Positions 46,195 to 57,357 of a stretch of 64,000 nucleotides of DNA are shown here, piece by piece. The DNA is taken from assembly GCF_024171765.1 (NCBI RefSeq), contig NZ_JAMTCI010000001.1, forward strand, positions 2,714,796-2,778,795, in the 5' to 3' direction. The translations under genes and the position numbers were made by a program. Below the pieces are notes generated by a model. It was not told the origin of the DNA. It did not search any database and saw only the letters and a program-made list of their open reading frames with translations. Every line of letters starts with the position of its first letter. Position 1 is the first letter of the stretch. This DNA is from Williamsia deligens. Lineage in GTDB: Bacteria; Actinomycetota; Actinomycetes; Mycobacteriales; Mycobacteriaceae.

Positions 46195-46226
46195 TTGAAC
46201 CTCACATCGGTGTCAGATCCTACGGT
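46195..46226 (+). promoter_or_regulatory. MerR-type promoter for the SDR gene
   Basis: TTGAAC (46195-46200) and TACGGT (46221-46226) are separated by 20 bp, the overlong spacing that MerR regulators correct by DNA distortion. Dyad-like bases (CCTCAC...GTGTCAG) lie in the spacer. The -10 ends 6 bp before the SDR ATG, so the message should be leaderless or nearly so. Confidence 0.6.
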
Positions 46227-46232
46227 CGAGGC

Positions 46233-46988
46233 ATGGAACTCACCACCGCCACCGTCCTCGTCACCGGCTCCAACCGCGGCATCGGCCTCGCCCTCGTCCG
46301 CGCATTCCTCGACGCGGGGGCCGCCCGCGTCTACGCGTCCTCGCGATCGGGCGCGGCGCCCGTCGACGACGAGCGGGTCGTCCCGCTGACCCTCGACGTC
46401 ACCGACGCCGCCTCGGTCGAGAACGCCGCCCGCCTCGCCGACGACGTCGACATCGTCGTCAACAACGCCGGTGTGACGGCGATGCAGTCACTGCTGACCG
46501 GCGATCTCGACGCGATGCAGCGCGAGATGGACACCAACTTCTGGGGGCCGCTCCGGGTGACCCGGGCCCTCGCCCCGACGCTGGCCCGACGCGGCGGTGG
46601 GGTCGTCGTGACCGTCGCGTCGGCGTTGTCGCTCATCACGGTGGCCCAGGCCGGCTCGTACTCGGCGTCGAAGGCGGCGGTGTGGTCGGCCTCGGACGGG
46701 TTGCGCCTCGAACTCGCCGATCAGGGGACGCGGGTGATCACGGCGTTCCTCGCCGCGACCGACACCGACATGATGGCCGGTGCCGACATCCCGAAGAACG
46801 ATCCGGCGGACGTGGCCGCCGCGATCCTCGCCGCCATCCGGGACGGGTCCGACGAGGTCTTCGTCGACGACGACAGCAGGGCGGCGAAGGCGGGCCTGTC
46901 GGCGCCGGTGGACGTGCGTTATCCGGGACTGGCGCAGACGCGACGCGCCCGTGCGTCAGACCAGGGTGTGCAGAACGGCGTCGTCTGA
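46233..46988 (+). CDS. Short-chain dehydrogenase/reductase
   Basis: The 251-residue protein has the classical SDR Rossmann motif VLVTGSNRGIGLALVRAF, NNAG (VVNNAGVTAMQ), the catalytic Ser in VTVASALSL and YSASK (GSYSASKAAVW). The substrate is unknown. It is divergent from, and probably regulated by, the MerR-type protein. Its last 33 bp overlap the 3' end of the convergent tmk gene. Confidence 0.9.
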   Translation: MELTTATVLVTGSNRGIGLALVRAFLDAGAARVYASSRSGAAPVDDERVVPLTLDVTDAASVENAARLADDVDIVVNNAGVTAMQSLLTGDLDAMQREMDTNFWGPLRVTRALAPTLARRGGGVVVTVASALSLITVAQAGSYSASKAAVWSASDGLRLELADQGTRVITAFLAATDTDMMAGADIPKNDPADVAAAILAAIRDGSDEVFVDDDSRAAKAGLSAPVDVRYPGLAQTRRARASDQGVQNGVV

Positions 46989-47582
46989 GTCGCTGATCGC
47001 CGTCCACGGCGAGCGCCACGAGCGCGCCACCAGATCGCGGTAGACGGCGAAGGTCGCGTGCTGCAGGGCGGTGTCGCGCTCGTAGGCGTCCAGCGCGCGG
47101 GACTCGTCGTCGGCCGCGCGGGACGTCGCCCGTGCGCGGGCGAGCTCGGGATCGGTCCCGAGAAGGATCTGCCGGTCCGGCACCGGCAGGGCGAACCGGT
47201 CGAACTCGAGCCGGGCGACCCACTCCACCGCGTCACCGTCGGCGGACTCCCCGAGGCGGGCGGCGGTGTACGCCGCGTTGGAGGCGACGTAGCGGTCCAG
47301 CAGCACCACGTCGTGCGTCGCCAGCAGGTCCCGGATCGCGTCGGCGGCGTCGCGCCGGTCGAGGGCGAACAGCATCGCCATGGCGTATGCGCTGGACCGG
47401 AGGTCACCGTGCTCGCCGTGCAACGCCTCGGAGGCGATGTCGGCGTGGACGGACTCCCCGTAGCGGGGGAACGCCATGGTCGCGACGGTGCGACCGTCCG
47501 CCTCCCACCGCGTCGTCAGGGTGTCCGCCATCGTCCGCTTGCCCGCGCCGTCGAGGCCCTCGACGACGATCAGTGTGCCCAC
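46956..47582 (-). CDS. tmk: Thymidylate kinase
   Basis: GTG 47582 gives 208 residues. VGTLIVVEGLDGAGKRTMAD holds the P-loop in the mycobacterial GxxGAGKRT form; FPRYGES and LLDRYVASNAAYTAARLGE are the dTMP and DR(Y/H) motifs. It phosphorylates dTMP to dTDP. In M. tuberculosis tmk reads in the same direction as mtrA; here it is on the opposite strand, divergent from mtrA over 54 bp. Confidence 0.93.
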   Translation of the reverse strand: MGTLIVVEGLDGAGKRTMADTLTTRWEADGRTVATMAFPRYGESVHADIASEALHGEHGDLRSSAYAMAMLFALDRRDAADAIRDLLATHDVVLLDRYVASNAAYTAARLGESADGDAVEWVARLEFDRFALPVPDRQILLGTDPELARARATSRAADDESRALDAYERDTALQHATFAVYRDLVARSWRSPWTAISDSDDAVLHTLV

Positions 47583-47636
47583 ACCCCCGGATGCTAGCGG
47601 CGCGTCACCGTGGACTGGGGGTGCACCAGTGTCACG

Positions 47637-48323
47637 ATGGACGCCATGAAGCCCAGGATCCTTGTCGTCGACGACGACGCGGCGCTCGCCGAGATGCTCA
47701 CCATCGTGCTCCGGGGTGAGGGCTTCGAACCGTTCGTCGTCGGTGACGGCACCCAGGCGTTGTCCGCCGTGCGCGACATCCGGCCCGATCTGGTCCTGCT
47801 CGACCTGATGCTGCCGGGCATGAACGGCATCGACGTGTGTCGCGTCCTGCGCGCCGACTCCGGTGTCCCCATCGTGATGCTGACGGCCAAGAGCGACACC
47901 GTCGACGTGGTGCTGGGTCTCGAGTCCGGTGCCGACGACTACATGGTCAAGCCGTTCAAGCCCAAGGAGCTCGTCGCCCGCGTCCGTGCCCGCCTGCGTC
48001 GCACCGACGAGGAGCCGGCCGAGCTGCTGTCGATCGGACCCGTGGAGATCGACGTGCCCGCGCACAAGGTCACCCGCGAGGGCACCCCGATCTCGTTGAC
48101 ACCGCTGGAGTTCGACCTCCTGGTGGCCCTGGCGCGCAAGCCGCGTCAGGTGTTCACGCGCGACGTCCTGCTCGAACAGGTGTGGGGCTACCGGCATCCC
48201 GCCGACACCCGCCTCGTGAACGTCCACGTGCAGCGACTGCGCGCGAAGGTCGAGACCGATCCCGAGAACCCTGAGGTCGTGCTGACGGTGAGGGGGGTCG
48301 GCTACAAGGCCGGCCCGCCGTGA
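47637..48323 (+). CDS. mtrA: Response regulator MtrA
   Basis: ATG 47637 gives [20 protein letters not shown] and 228 residues, the same length as M. tuberculosis MtrA, and is preferred to the ATG three codons later. The receiver has phospho-Asp 56 ([10 protein letters not shown]) and the conserved Lys (VKPFKPKEL). The OmpR-type winged helix ends [13 protein letters not shown]...VGYKAGPP. MtrA controls cell-wall hydrolases, division and replication-linked genes. It is essential in M. tuberculosis. Its stop overlaps the mtrB start. Confidence 0.97.
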   Translation: MDAMKPRILVVDDDAALAEMLTIVLRGEGFEPFVVGDGTQALSAVRDIRPDLVLLDLMLPGMNGIDVCRVLRADSGVPIVMLTAKSDTVDVVLGLESGADDYMVKPFKPKELVARVRARLRRTDEEPAELLSIGPVEIDVPAHKVTREGTPISLTPLEFDLLVALARKPRQVFTRDVLLEQVWGYRHPADTRLVNVHVQRLRAKVETDPENPEVVLTVRGVGYKAGPP

Positions 48324-49948
48324 TCGGCCGCGGACGCCGGCGGATCAACCCGGCGTTCGGGCGGACCCTGCGTCGGTTCGCACTCGTCGGCCGCTTCATC
48401 GGGCGACGCTGGCGGCGATCGCTGCAGCTGCGCGTCGTCGTGTCCACGATGGTGCTGTCGCTGGCGATGCTGCTCGTCCTCGGGTTCGTGCTCACCAGCC
48501 AGATCACCGACCGTCTGCTCGAGCTGAAGCTGCGCGCGGCGACCGAGGAGATCGACCGCGCCCGGACCTCCGTGGAGCGTGACCTGTCCGGCGGCGACTC
48601 CAACGCCTCCATCGCCAACCGGCTCCGCCAGACCCGATCCATCCTCACCGACCGTGACGTCGACACCACGCCGTCGTCGGGCGTGGTCGGCACGTTCGAC
48701 ACGGTGCTCCTGGTGCCCGGCGGCGGCCCACGCGACACCGCGTCGGTGGGGCCGGTGGAGGAGATCCCGGACAACCTGCAGCGGATGGTGCGCGGCGGGC
48801 GGATCGCCTACCGGTACTCGTCGGTGTCCGGGACGTCGGGGGAGCGCACCCCGGTGCTCATCGTCGGCACCCCCACCTCGACCGGGATCGCCGGACTCGA
48901 GCTGTACCTGGTGTTCCCGCTGACCAACGAACAGAACACGGTGTCGCTGGTGCGCGGGACGCTGACCACCGGTGGCGTCGTGCTGTTGCTGCTGCTCGCG
49001 GCGATCGCAGGTCTGGTGTCGCGGCAGGTCGTGATCCCGGTGCGGTCGGCCTCGCGGATCGCGGTGCGTTTCGCCGACGGCCGGCTCAAGGAACGCATGC
49101 CGGTGCGCGGCGAGGACGACATGGCGCGACTGGCCATGTCGTTCAACGACATGGCGGAGAGCCTGTCGAAGCAGATCACCCACCTCGAGGAGTTCGGCGG
49201 GCTGCAGCGGCAGTTCACCTCCGACGTCAGCCACGAGCTGCGGACGCCGCTGACGACCGTGCGGATGGCGGCAGACGTCCTCTACGAGGACCGCGAGGAG
49301 CTCGACCCGGTGCGCAAGCGGTCGGTGGAGCTGATGAACAAGGAGCTCGACCGGTTCGAGACCCTGCTCAACGAGCTGCTCGAGATCTCGCGCCACGACG
49401 CGGGTGTCGCCGAGCTCGCCGCCGAGAAGGTCAGCATGAGCGTGCCCATCGACGGGGCGCTCGCCACGGTGCGTCACCTCGCCCAGGACACCGACACGCC
49501 CCTCGTGCTGGACCTGCCCGCCGAACCGGTCATCGCCGAGATCGACCCGCGCCGCGTCGAACGGATCCTGCGCAACCTGCTGGCCAACGCCATCGACCAC
49601 GGCGACCAGAAGCCGGTGACCCTGACGATGCGGTCCGACGGCGACGCCGTCGCGATCACCGTGCGCGACAGGGGGATCGGCCTGCGCCCCGGCGAGGAGA
49701 AGTTGGTCTTCAACCGCTTCTGGCGGTCGGACCCGTCGCGGTTCCGCCGCTCGGGCGGCACCGGCCTGGGCCTGGCCATCAGCATCGAGGACGCCCGTCT
49801 GCACAACGGACGTCTCGAGGCCTGGGGTGAGCCCGGGCAGGGGGCCAACTTCCGGCTCACACTGCCCCTGGTGCGCGGCCACAAGATCCTGGGCAGTCCG
49901 TTGGCGCTCAAGCCGATCGGCCCTCGTAAGGTGTCCGGGCGTGAGTGA
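48320..49948 (+). CDS. mtrB: Sensor histidine kinase MtrB
   Basis: GTG 48320 overlaps the mtrA stop (GTGA). The 542-residue protein has two membrane helices ([20 protein letters not shown] near residue 40 and [20 protein letters not shown] near 215) around a sensor domain. A HAMP region follows, then H-box [21 protein letters not shown]-box [13 protein letters not shown], and [12 protein letters not shown]. It phosphorylates MtrA and localises to septa in mycobacteria. Confidence 0.97.
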   Translation: MIGRGRRRINPAFGRTLRRFALVGRFIGRRWRRSLQLRVVVSTMVLSLAMLLVLGFVLTSQITDRLLELKLRAATEEIDRARTSVERDLSGGDSNASIANRLRQTRSILTDRDVDTTPSSGVVGTFDTVLLVPGGGPRDTASVGPVEEIPDNLQRMVRGGRIAYRYSSVSGTSGERTPVLIVGTPTSTGIAGLELYLVFPLTNEQNTVSLVRGTLTTGGVVLLLLLAAIAGLVSRQVVIPVRSASRIAVRFADGRLKERMPVRGEDDMARLAMSFNDMAESLSKQITHLEEFGGLQRQFTSDVSHELRTPLTTVRMAADVLYEDREELDPVRKRSVELMNKELDRFETLLNELLEISRHDAGVAELAAEKVSMSVPIDGALATVRHLAQDTDTPLVLDLPAEPVIAEIDPRRVERILRNLLANAIDHGDQKPVTLTMRSDGDAVAITVRDRGIGLRPGEEKLVFNRFWRSDPSRFRRSGGTGLGLAISIEDARLHNGRLEAWGEPGQGANFRLTLPLVRGHKILGSPLALKPIGPRKVSGRE

Positions 49949-51716
49949 CCTCGGGGGCCGTGCGACGGCGGGTCGTCGGACGGTCGACCGCCGGCGGACG
50001 GCGGTGCTGCTGATCCTGGCCGTGGTCGCGACGGTGCTGTCGGGGTGCGTGTCCATCCCGACGAGTTCCAGTCCCCAGCCGATCGGGACGCTGCCCAGCC
50101 GCGGTCCGTCGGCGGCGGTCCCGATCCCCCGCGCGGGGATGTCGCCCGAGGCCCTCGTGCGCGACTTCCTCAAGGCGACAGCCAATCCCGGGTCGAACCA
50201 CCAGGCCGCCCGGCAGTACCTGACCGAATCCGCCGCGGCCGCATGGGACGACCGTGGTGACGCGCTCATCGTCGACCAGATCAGTGTCCTCACCGACACC
50301 CGTACCGACGACTCGTACTCGGTACGGGTCATCGCCGACAACACCGGCGCGCTGGCCACCGACGGCCATCTCGCACCGTCGACGGGTCGGGTGGAGAGCA
50401 GCCTGCGGTTGACCAGCGTCGACGGTCAGTGGCGTATCGACGGTGCGCTCCCGCGCGGCGTGATGATCGACCGCACCCAGTTCACGTCGAGTTACCGCAC
50501 CCACGAGGTCTACTTCCCGTCGCCGTCGGGCGATCGCCTCGTGGCCGACCCGCGGTGGGTCTACGCGACCGGCGGCAGCCTGGCCGATCAGGTGGTCGAC
50601 CTCGTCGTCGGCGGTCCGTCGGCGGAACTGGCCCCTGCCGTCGACCCCGTCCTGCCCGGTTCGGACTCGGTCCGCGCCACGGTGACCTCGACGGGATCGG
50701 GCGGGCGGGCACTGCGTTTCGCCGGCCTCGGCGGGCTCGACGCCCGCGGACGCGCGCTGTTCGCCGCCCAGCTGATCTGGTCGCTCTCGGCCGCCGACAT
50801 CCCGGGCCCCTATGTCATCGAGGCCGACGGCGCCCCGCTCGACGAGCGGTACGCGGACGGCTGGACCACCGCCGACGTCGCCACACTCGACCCGTCGTCG
50901 TCGCCACGCTCGGCGACCGGGCTGCTCGTGATCCGGTCCGGCTCGCTGTTCCGCGTGTCCGACACCGCGTTGACGCCCGTCGGCGGTCCCCTCGGCAGCG
51001 GCGGGACGGTCCTGTCGGCGGCGGTCTCCGCCGACGGCGAACGGGTCGCGGCGGTCACGCGCACGACCACGGGACAACAACTCGTGCTGGGCGACCTCAA
51101 CGGTCCGACGACCTCGGTGGCCTCCGGGCAGGTGATCACGCGCCCGTCGTTCGGGGCGGATCGCGACACGGTCTGGGCGGTCGTCGACGGTCAGGTGCAA
51201 CGCTTCCGGCGGGACGCGACGGGCGCGGTGACCGGCGGGACCCCGATCGCGTCGTCGGGCGTGGCGGCCGTCGCCCGCGGGGACATCACCGAACTGCAGG
51301 TGTCCCGCGACGGCGCGCGGGTCGCCGCGATCGCCGGTGGGGTACCCGTGCTCGGCGTGGTCGCGACCGCCGCGGACGGCACGGTGTCGCTCACCGGCGT
51401 GCGTGTGGCGGCGTTCAACATCGGGTCCCAGACCGCGTCGCTGGACTGGGTGTCCGGCGACACCGTCGTGATGGCCCGGCGGACCTCCGACTCGCCGATC
51501 ATCCAGGTGACCGTCGACGGCACCCCGGCGGTCGGTCTCCTCAGCGGGAACCTGACGCCGCCGGTCACCGCCGTCGTCGGCGACAGGTCCACGCTGTACG
51601 CCGCCGACGCCCGCGGGGTGCTGCGTCTCGGGAGCACCAACGGTGATCCCGACCAGTACTGGAACGAGGTCGGCCCGACGGTCGGCACCGGCGCCGTCCC
51701 GGTGATCGCGCAGTAG
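49941..51716 (+). CDS. lpqB: Lipoprotein LpqB
   Basis: GTG 49941 overlaps mtrB by 8 bp. The 591-residue protein has a Sec signal ending in the lipobox LSGC ([17 protein letters not shown]). A GerMN-like domain (residues about 50-300; [20 protein letters not shown]) and a beta-propeller-like C-terminal half ([35 protein letters not shown]) follow. LpqB interacts with MtrB and tunes MtrAB signalling. Gene order mtrA-mtrB-lpqB is diagnostic of actinobacteria. Confidence 0.95.
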   Translation: MSDLGGRATAGRRTVDRRRTAVLLILAVVATVLSGCVSIPTSSSPQPIGTLPSRGPSAAVPIPRAGMSPEALVRDFLKATANPGSNHQAARQYLTESAAAAWDDRGDALIVDQISVLTDTRTDDSYSVRVIADNTGALATDGHLAPSTGRVESSLRLTSVDGQWRIDGALPRGVMIDRTQFTSSYRTHEVYFPSPSGDRLVADPRWVYATGGSLADQVVDLVVGGPSAELAPAVDPVLPGSDSVRATVTSTGSGGRALRFAGLGGLDARGRALFAAQLIWSLSAADIPGPYVIEADGAPLDERYADGWTTADVATLDPSSSPRSATGLLVIRSGSLFRVSDTALTPVGGPLGSGGTVLSAAVSADGERVAAVTRTTTGQQLVLGDLNGPTTSVASGQVITRPSFGADRDTVWAVVDGQVQRFRRDATGAVTGGTPIASSGVAAVARGDITELQVSRDGARVAAIAGGVPVLGVVATAADGTVSLTGVRVAAFNIGSQTASLDWVSGDTVVMARRTSDSPIIQVTVDGTPAVGLLSGNLTPPVTAVVGDRSTLYAADARGVLRLGSTNGDPDQYWNEVGPTVGTGAVPVIAQ

Positions 51717-51822
51717 CGCTGCCTCATCCGGCAGCTGTGGACGCGGTGTCATCCGGGGATCGTGGCGGTCCGTGGTGGCCGACATGACCTGACGGCCCCG
51801 GCCGGCGGGGGACAGTGATCGC

Positions 51823-52542
51823 ATGGCGTCGCAGGTGCCTGCGGGCCGACGGACCACGGGCGTGCGCGCCGTCCTGGCCGCTGCGGCGGACCTGGCCGCG
51901 CCGGTCCGCTGCGGTGGATGTGGCGAGCACGGCGCGCGCTGGTGTCCGCGGTGCGCCGACGTCCTCGCCGACGATCCCCTCGAACTGTCCCCGCGTGTCG
52001 ACCCGGGTGTCCCCACGTGGGCGATGGGCCGGTACCGCGGTGTGCATCGCGCCGCCGTGCTCGCGCTCAAGGAACGTCGCCGCGGCGATCTCGTCCCGCC
52101 GCTCGGTGACGCGCTGGCCCGCGGTGTCCTCGACCTCGCGCGCTGGTCTGAGATACCGGTCGACCGGCCCCGGCTCGCACTCGTCCCGGCCCCGACCCGG
52201 TGGCTCTCGGCGAGGCGACGCGGCGGTGACCCGGTGACCGCGCTGGCGCAGCACGCCGCGGGTCGGCTCGGACGCGGCGTGGACGTGGAACCGGTTCTGC
52301 GGACGTCGATGTGGGCCCGGGACTCGGCGGGGCTCGACGCCCGCGACCGCGTCGCGAACCTCGACGCGGCGATCGCCGCCCACGCGTCGCCGACCCGCCT
52401 GCGGGCACTCCGCGACGACCGCTGTGCGGTGTTGCTCGTCGACGACGTGATGACCACCGGGGCCACCGCGGCCGAGTCGGTCCGGGTGCTCGCCGCCGTC
52501 GGCGTGACGGTGCACGCGGTGCTCGTCGTGGCCGCTGCCTGA
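51823..52542 (+). CDS. ComF-family phosphoribosyltransferase-like protein
   Basis: The 239-residue protein starts at ATG 51823. An N-terminal zinc ribbon (CGGCGEHGARWCPRC, four Cys) precedes a type I phosphoribosyltransferase fold with the PRPP motif VLLVDDVMTTGATAAES. In competent bacteria ComF proteins act in DNA uptake; the mycobacterial homologue beside hpf has no established role. Confidence 0.9.
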   Translation: MASQVPAGRRTTGVRAVLAAAADLAAPVRCGGCGEHGARWCPRCADVLADDPLELSPRVDPGVPTWAMGRYRGVHRAAVLALKERRRGDLVPPLGDALARGVLDLARWSEIPVDRPRLALVPAPTRWLSARRRGGDPVTALAQHAAGRLGRGVDVEPVLRTSMWARDSAGLDARDRVANLDAAIAAHASPTRLRALRDDRCAVLLVDDVMTTGATAAESVRVLAAVGVTVHAVLVVAAA

Positions 52543-52907
52543 GCCCCGTCTGAGCACCGCCTGAGATGACGATGTCGACATGACCCCGTGGTGGATCGGT
52601 GATGTCCAAACGATGGCGGGAGGCGGTCCCGGGGGCTACGGTCGGGGCACGGTGAGCGCACCGGCCGGCACCTCGTCGGTCGTGACGCTGGAGCCACGGA
52701 GACAACCGGCAACCCTTGGAGGTGAGGCCACTCCCGCCAGAAGTGTCGTCGCGGTGCGCGCAGTCGGAATCCCCGGTGATCCCTCATCAGATCCCTCGTG
52801 CACAGGTGGAGCGTCGTGGCCTCACCGCGCGGTGGCACCGACCCCACTCGTCGGCGTCACGCCTGCCGTGTGACGCCCGACGTACACCCCACACAGGAGG
52901 TCATCGC
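52543..52907 (+). promoter_or_regulatory. 365-bp gene-free region upstream of hpf
   Basis: No protein with credible family features is seen. A frame from GTG 52652 (behind TACGGT at 52637-52642) could make a 73-residue peptide, but it has no ribosome site. The purine-rich element CCACGGAGACAACCGGCAAC with CCCTTGGAGGTGAGG after it (about 52694-52727) looks like structured RNA. It weakly recalls the ACGGAG...AACCG...GGTGA core of ydaO (c-di-AMP) riboswitches. AGGAGG at 52895-52900 serves hpf. Confidence 0.35.
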
Positions 52908-53618
52908 GTGTCGACTACCACCCACGTCACCCCGTCCGCAGAGGCCGACGCCTTCGATCGCCGTTCGGCGTTCGTGGCCGACGGCGACACCACCCCCGCG
53001 CAACCGACGGCCGAACTGATCGTCACCGGACGCAACGTCGAGATCCCCGACCATTTCCGCGTCCACGTCGGCGACAAGCTCGCCCGCGTCGAGCGGTTCG
53101 ATCCCTCGATCTACGCGTTCGACGTCGAGTTGCACCACGAGCGGAACCGACGACAGTCGAAGGCCTGCCAGCGGGTGGAGATCACTGCACGGGGACGGGG
53201 TCCGGTGGTCCGCGCCGAGGCCTGCGGACGGAACTTCTACGCCGCGCTGGAGGAGGCGGTCGACAAGATGCAGTCCCGACTGCGCCGCACGAAGGACCGT
53301 CGACGCGTGCACCACGGCCTCCGGACGCCGACCTCGGTCGCCGCGGCCACCGCGGAACTGCCCCCGCCGCTCGACGGGACCGAGCAGCCCGCCTGGGCCG
53401 CCGACCTCCCCGAACCCGACGAGCCCGGTCGCATCGTGCGGGTCAAGGACCACCCCGCGGTCCCGATGACCACCGACGACGCCCTCTACGAGATGGAGCT
53501 CGTCGGACACGACTTCTTCCTCTTCCACGACGCCGAGACCGACCAGCCGTCGGTGGTGTACCGCCGCCATGCGTTCGACTACGGCCTCATCCGACTGACC
53601 CCCGCGGCGCGGGGCTAG
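52908..53618 (+). CDS. hpf: Ribosome hibernation-promoting factor, long form
   Basis: GTG 52908 behind AGGAGG gives 236 residues. The N-terminal HPF/RaiA domain ([39 protein letters not shown]) is joined by a linker to the C-terminal dimerisation domain ([35 protein letters not shown]). The long form dimerises 70S ribosomes into inactive 100S particles in stationary phase. The N-terminal 35 residues are an extra Asp/Thr-rich tail. The preceding 365-bp region suggests regulated expression. Confidence 0.95.
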   Translation: MSTTTHVTPSAEADAFDRRSAFVADGDTTPAQPTAELIVTGRNVEIPDHFRVHVGDKLARVERFDPSIYAFDVELHHERNRRQSKACQRVEITARGRGPVVRAEACGRNFYAALEEAVDKMQSRLRRTKDRRRVHHGLRTPTSVAAATAELPPPLDGTEQPAWAADLPEPDEPGRIVRVKDHPAVPMTTDDALYEMELVGHDFFLFHDAETDQPSVVYRRHAFDYGLIRLTPAARG

Positions 53619-53805
53619 ACCCGGGCGGGCCGGCCCGCGGCGGGCGCGTCACGCGACGCGCCCGCCGCGTGGATCGGCTCCCGGGCACGGGCGGCCGGGA
53701 TGGTGGTGGGTCGGTCAGTACCATGGACGCGACCTGTGCGCGCATGAGGTTCTCACCTGCGCCGACACGACACAACGTCTCACGACAACACCCAGGGGAT
53801 CATCA

Positions 53806-56631
53806 GTGCTCAACAAGATGCTGCGGATCGGCGAGGGCCGGATGGTCAAGCGCCTCGACGCGATCGCGTCGGTCGTCGAATCGCTGTCCGACGAGTTCGA
53901 GGCCCTCTCCGACGAGGATCTCCGCGCGAAGACCGGCGAGTTCCGCGACCGGTTGGCGAAGGGCGAGACCCTCGACGACCTGCTGCCCGAGGCGTTCGCC
54001 GCCGCCCGCGAGGCCGCGTGGCGCGTGCTGCAGCAGAAGCACTTCCACGTCCAGATCATGGGTGGTGCGGCACTGCACTTCGGCAACATCGCCGAGATGA
54101 AGACCGGTGAGGGCAAGACCCTCACCTGTGTCCTGCCCGCCTACCTCAACGCCCTCGCCGGCGAGGGCGTCCACGTCGTCACCGTCAACGACTACCTCGC
54201 CAAGCGCGACGCGGAGTGGATGGGCCGTGTGCACCGCTTCCTCGGCCTGGAGACCGCCGTCATCCTGACCGGCATGACGCCGGACGCCCGCCGCGAGGCC
54301 TACGCCGCCGACATCACCTACGGCACGAACAACGAGTTCGGGTTCGACTACCTGCGCGACAACATGGCGCACTCGCTCGACGAACTGGTCCAGCGGGGCC
54401 ACACCTTCGCCGTCGTCGACGAGGTCGACTCCATCCTCATCGACGAGGCGCGTACGCCGCTCATCATCTCGGGTCCCGCGGACTCGTCGAGCAAGTGGTA
54501 CGCGGAGTTCGCCCGGATCGCACCGCTTCTCAAGCGCGACGTCCACTACGAGGTGGACATCAAGAAGAAGACCATCGGCGTGCACGAGGCCGGTGTCGAG
54601 TTCGTCGAGGACCAGCTCGGCATCGACAACCTCTACGACGCGGCCAACTCGCTGCTCGTCAGCTACCTGAACAACGCCATCAAGGTGAAGGAGCTGTTCG
54701 AGCGCGACAAGGACTACATCGTCCGCAACGGCGAGGTCCTCATCGTCGACGAGTTCACCGGGCGCGTGCTCGACGGCCGTCGCTTCAACGAGGGCCTGCA
54801 CCAGGCGATCGAGGCCAAGGAGGGCGTCGAGATCAAGGCCGAGAACCAGACGCTCGCCACGATCACGCTGCAGAACTACTTCCGCATGTACGACAAGCTC
54901 TCGGGCATGACGGGCACGGCCCAGACCGAGGCCGCCGAGCTCGACCAGATCTACAAGCTCGGCGTGCTGCCGATCCCGACCAACAAGCCGATGATCCGCG
55001 GCGACCGCACCGACCTCATCTACAAGACCGAGGAGGCGAAGTTCGACGCCGTCGTCGACGACATCATCGAACGTCACCAGGCCGGTCAGCCGGTCCTCAT
55101 CGGCACCACGAGCGTCGAGCGCTCGGAGTACCTCTCGCGTCAGCTGGAGAAGCGGGGCATCGAGCACAACGTGCTCAACGCCAAGTTCCACGAGCAGGAG
55201 GCGCAGATCATCGCGGAGGCCGGCCGGTCCGCCGCCGTGACCGTCGCGACCAACATGGCCGGTCGTGGCACCGACGTCGTGCTCGGCGGCAACCCCGACA
55301 TCATCGCCGACACCCGTCTGCGCAAGCAGCGCCTCGACCCGGTGGACACCCCGGAGGAGTACGAGGCCGCGTGGGACGAGGTCATCGAGACCGTCCGCGC
55401 GGAGGTCGCCGCCGACGCGGAGAAGGTGCGCGAGGCGGGCGGGCTCTACGTGCTCGGCACCGAGCGTCACGAGTCCCGCCGCATCGACGACCAGCTGCGT
55501 GGTCGCTCGGGCCGCCAGGGTGACCCGGGCGAGTCGCGGTTCTACCTGTCCCTCGGCGACGAGCTCATGCGCCGGTTCAACGGTGCCGCGCTCGAGACGA
55601 TCATGAACCGCGTCAACCTGCCCGACGACGTTCCGATCGAGGCCAAGATGGTCACCCGCGCGATCCGCAGCGCGCAGACCCAGGTCGAGCAGCAGAACTT
55701 CGAGATCCGCAAGAACGTCCTCAAGTACGACGAGGTCATGAACGAGCAGCGCAAGGTGATCTACGCCGAGCGCCGCCACATCCTCGAGGGCGAGGACCAC
55801 TCGGCGCAGGTCGCCAGGATGGTCGACGAGGTCATCGCGGCCTACGTGGTCGGCGCGACGTCGCAGGGCTACGTCGAGGACTGGGATCTCGAGGGGCTGT
55901 GGACGGCGATCCGCACGCTCTACCCGATCACCCTCGACCCGGCCGAGATCGTGCCGGAGAACGAGATGGGGGAGCGCGAGGACATCTCGGCGCAGGAGCT
56001 CACCGAGCTGCTGCAGGCCGACGCGCACAAGGCCTACGCCGAGCGCGAGAAGGAGATCGACGCGGTCGCCGGCGAGGGCGCGATGCGTCAGCTCGAGCGC
56101 ACCATCCTGTTGTCGGTCCTCGACCGCAAGTGGCGCGACCACCTCTACGAGATGGACTACCTGCGCGAGGGCATCCACCTGCGGTCGATGGCCCAGCGTG
56201 ACCCGGTCGTGGAGTACCAGCGCGAGGGCTTCGACATGTTCTCGGCGATGCTCGACGCCATCAAGGAGGAGTCCGTCGGGTTCCTGTTCAACGTGGCCGT
56301 CGAGTCGACACCGCCGTCCGAACAGGAGCCGGTCGCCGCTCCCGCGGCCCCCGTCGCCGCGGCACCGGCCCCCCGTCCGCTGCCGACCGAGGAGGCCGCC
56401 GCGGCCCAGCCGACCCGGACGAGCGCCCCGACCGCGCTGCGTGCGAAGGGGTTCGAGGACGAGCAGCGTGACCTCGTCTACACCGGTCCGGCCGAGGGCG
56501 GTGGCACCCGCGAGATCTCCGACGGCGCCGACACCGCGGGTGTGTCGGCCAGTCGGCGCGAGCGACGGGCTGCCGCTCGGCAGTCGGGTCGGTCGACCAC
56601 GAAGCCGCCGAAGTCGCGGCGCCAGCGATAG
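53806..56631 (+). CDS. secA: Preprotein translocase ATPase SecA (SecA1)
   Basis: The 941-residue protein starts at GTG 53806. NBD1 has [20 protein letters not shown] and the DEAD-like [15 protein letters not shown]. The PPXD follows, then NBD2 ([38 protein letters not shown]) and the helical scaffold/wing ([20 protein letters not shown]). The C-terminus is Pro/Ala-rich, then basic, and lacks the CxCx8CH zinc finger of many SecAs, as in mycobacterial SecA1. It drives Sec export with SecY. Confidence 0.97.
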   Translation: MLNKMLRIGEGRMVKRLDAIASVVESLSDEFEALSDEDLRAKTGEFRDRLAKGETLDDLLPEAFAAAREAAWRVLQQKHFHVQIMGGAALHFGNIAEMKTGEGKTLTCVLPAYLNALAGEGVHVVTVNDYLAKRDAEWMGRVHRFLGLETAVILTGMTPDARREAYAADITYGTNNEFGFDYLRDNMAHSLDELVQRGHTFAVVDEVDSILIDEARTPLIISGPADSSSKWYAEFARIAPLLKRDVHYEVDIKKKTIGVHEAGVEFVEDQLGIDNLYDAANSLLVSYLNNAIKVKELFERDKDYIVRNGEVLIVDEFTGRVLDGRRFNEGLHQAIEAKEGVEIKAENQTLATITLQNYFRMYDKLSGMTGTAQTEAAELDQIYKLGVLPIPTNKPMIRGDRTDLIYKTEEAKFDAVVDDIIERHQAGQPVLIGTTSVERSEYLSRQLEKRGIEHNVLNAKFHEQEAQIIAEAGRSAAVTVATNMAGRGTDVVLGGNPDIIADTRLRKQRLDPVDTPEEYEAAWDEVIETVRAEVAADAEKVREAGGLYVLGTERHESRRIDDQLRGRSGRQGDPGESRFYLSLGDELMRRFNGAALETIMNRVNLPDDVPIEAKMVTRAIRSAQTQVEQQNFEIRKNVLKYDEVMNEQRKVIYAERRHILEGEDHSAQVARMVDEVIAAYVVGATSQGYVEDWDLEGLWTAIRTLYPITLDPAEIVPENEMGEREDISAQELTELLQADAHKAYAEREKEIDAVAGEGAMRQLERTILLSVLDRKWRDHLYEMDYLREGIHLRSMAQRDPVVEYQREGFDMFSAMLDAIKEESVGFLFNVAVESTPPSEQEPVAAPAAPVAAAPAPRPLPTEEAAAAQPTRTSAPTALRAKGFEDEQRDLVYTGPAEGGGTREISDGADTAGVSASRRERRAAARQSGRSTTKPPKSRRQR

Positions 56632-56715
56632 AGGGGAACCGGACGCGCGTGTGCTGCGTCCAATCGCCAGAGGGACGACACCGAGGGACGGTGTCGCCGG
56701 GCGAGGGAGACGCAC

Positions 56716-57219
56716 ATGCACGCACCGACAACCACCGGACTGACGTTCCGCGAGATCCCGCGGTGTGCACCGGAACCGTCGGATCAGCCGGCGCCGGGCC
56801 TGCGCGCGGGCGCCGTCCCGCGTCGTGTGACCGACACGGTCGACCCGGCGGCGCGCGCGTTCGCGGTGTCGGCGCTGACGATGGTTCTCGAGGTGATGGA
56901 CCGTCGGCGTCCGCTCGCGCACCTGACCGGTGTCGCGGTGGGGCACATCGTCGACCAGATCGCCGTCCTCACCGCCGCGCGGGTCGCCCAGGTGCGTCCG
57001 GGCGCGCCGACCCCCACGACCGCATCGTTGGCGCGGGTGCATCTGCAGTGGGCCGGTCCGGACGCGGCCGAGGTCACCGCGACCTACGCGCGGGGACCGC
57101 GGGTCCATGCCGTCGCCGCACGCATCCAGCAGATGCCGGTACGCGTGCGACCGGCCACGCCGAACGGTCCGCGTCGCACCCGGGTGCAGTGGATGCTCGT
57201 CAACGTTACGACGGTGTGA
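56716..57219 (+). CDS. Rv3235-like protein (DUF6459 type)
   Basis: The 167-residue protein starts at ATG 56716 behind GGGAG. After a variable 40-residue N-terminus comes a conserved core: RAFAVSALTMVLEVMDRRRP and LAHLTGVAVGHIVDQIAVL, then VHLQWAGPDAAEVTATYARG and a basic C-terminus. It resembles Rv3235, which occupies the same place between secA1 and WS/DGAT genes in M. tuberculosis. The function is unknown. Confidence 0.75.
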   Translation: MHAPTTTGLTFREIPRCAPEPSDQPAPGLRAGAVPRRVTDTVDPAARAFAVSALTMVLEVMDRRRPLAHLTGVAVGHIVDQIAVLTAARVAQVRPGAPTPTTASLARVHLQWAGPDAAEVTATYARGPRVHAVAARIQQMPVRVRPATPNGPRRTRVQWMLVNVTTV

Positions 57220-57357
57220 GCGCTTCGGTCGGCGACGGGGAGCGTGAGGTCGCCGCCGGCGGACTGGGGGCGGGGCACCGTCCACCTGTGGTCGACATGC
57301 GTCCGATGGTCCTGCGCCGCCTACGATGAGTGCCGAGGCGGAAGAGGTGGTCTGCGA

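Noticed and set aside
49908-52847. A 979-codon minus-strand frame opposite lpqB and the comF-like gene
   Set aside because: Arg/Pro/Gly-rich translation without motifs, fully opposite real genes.
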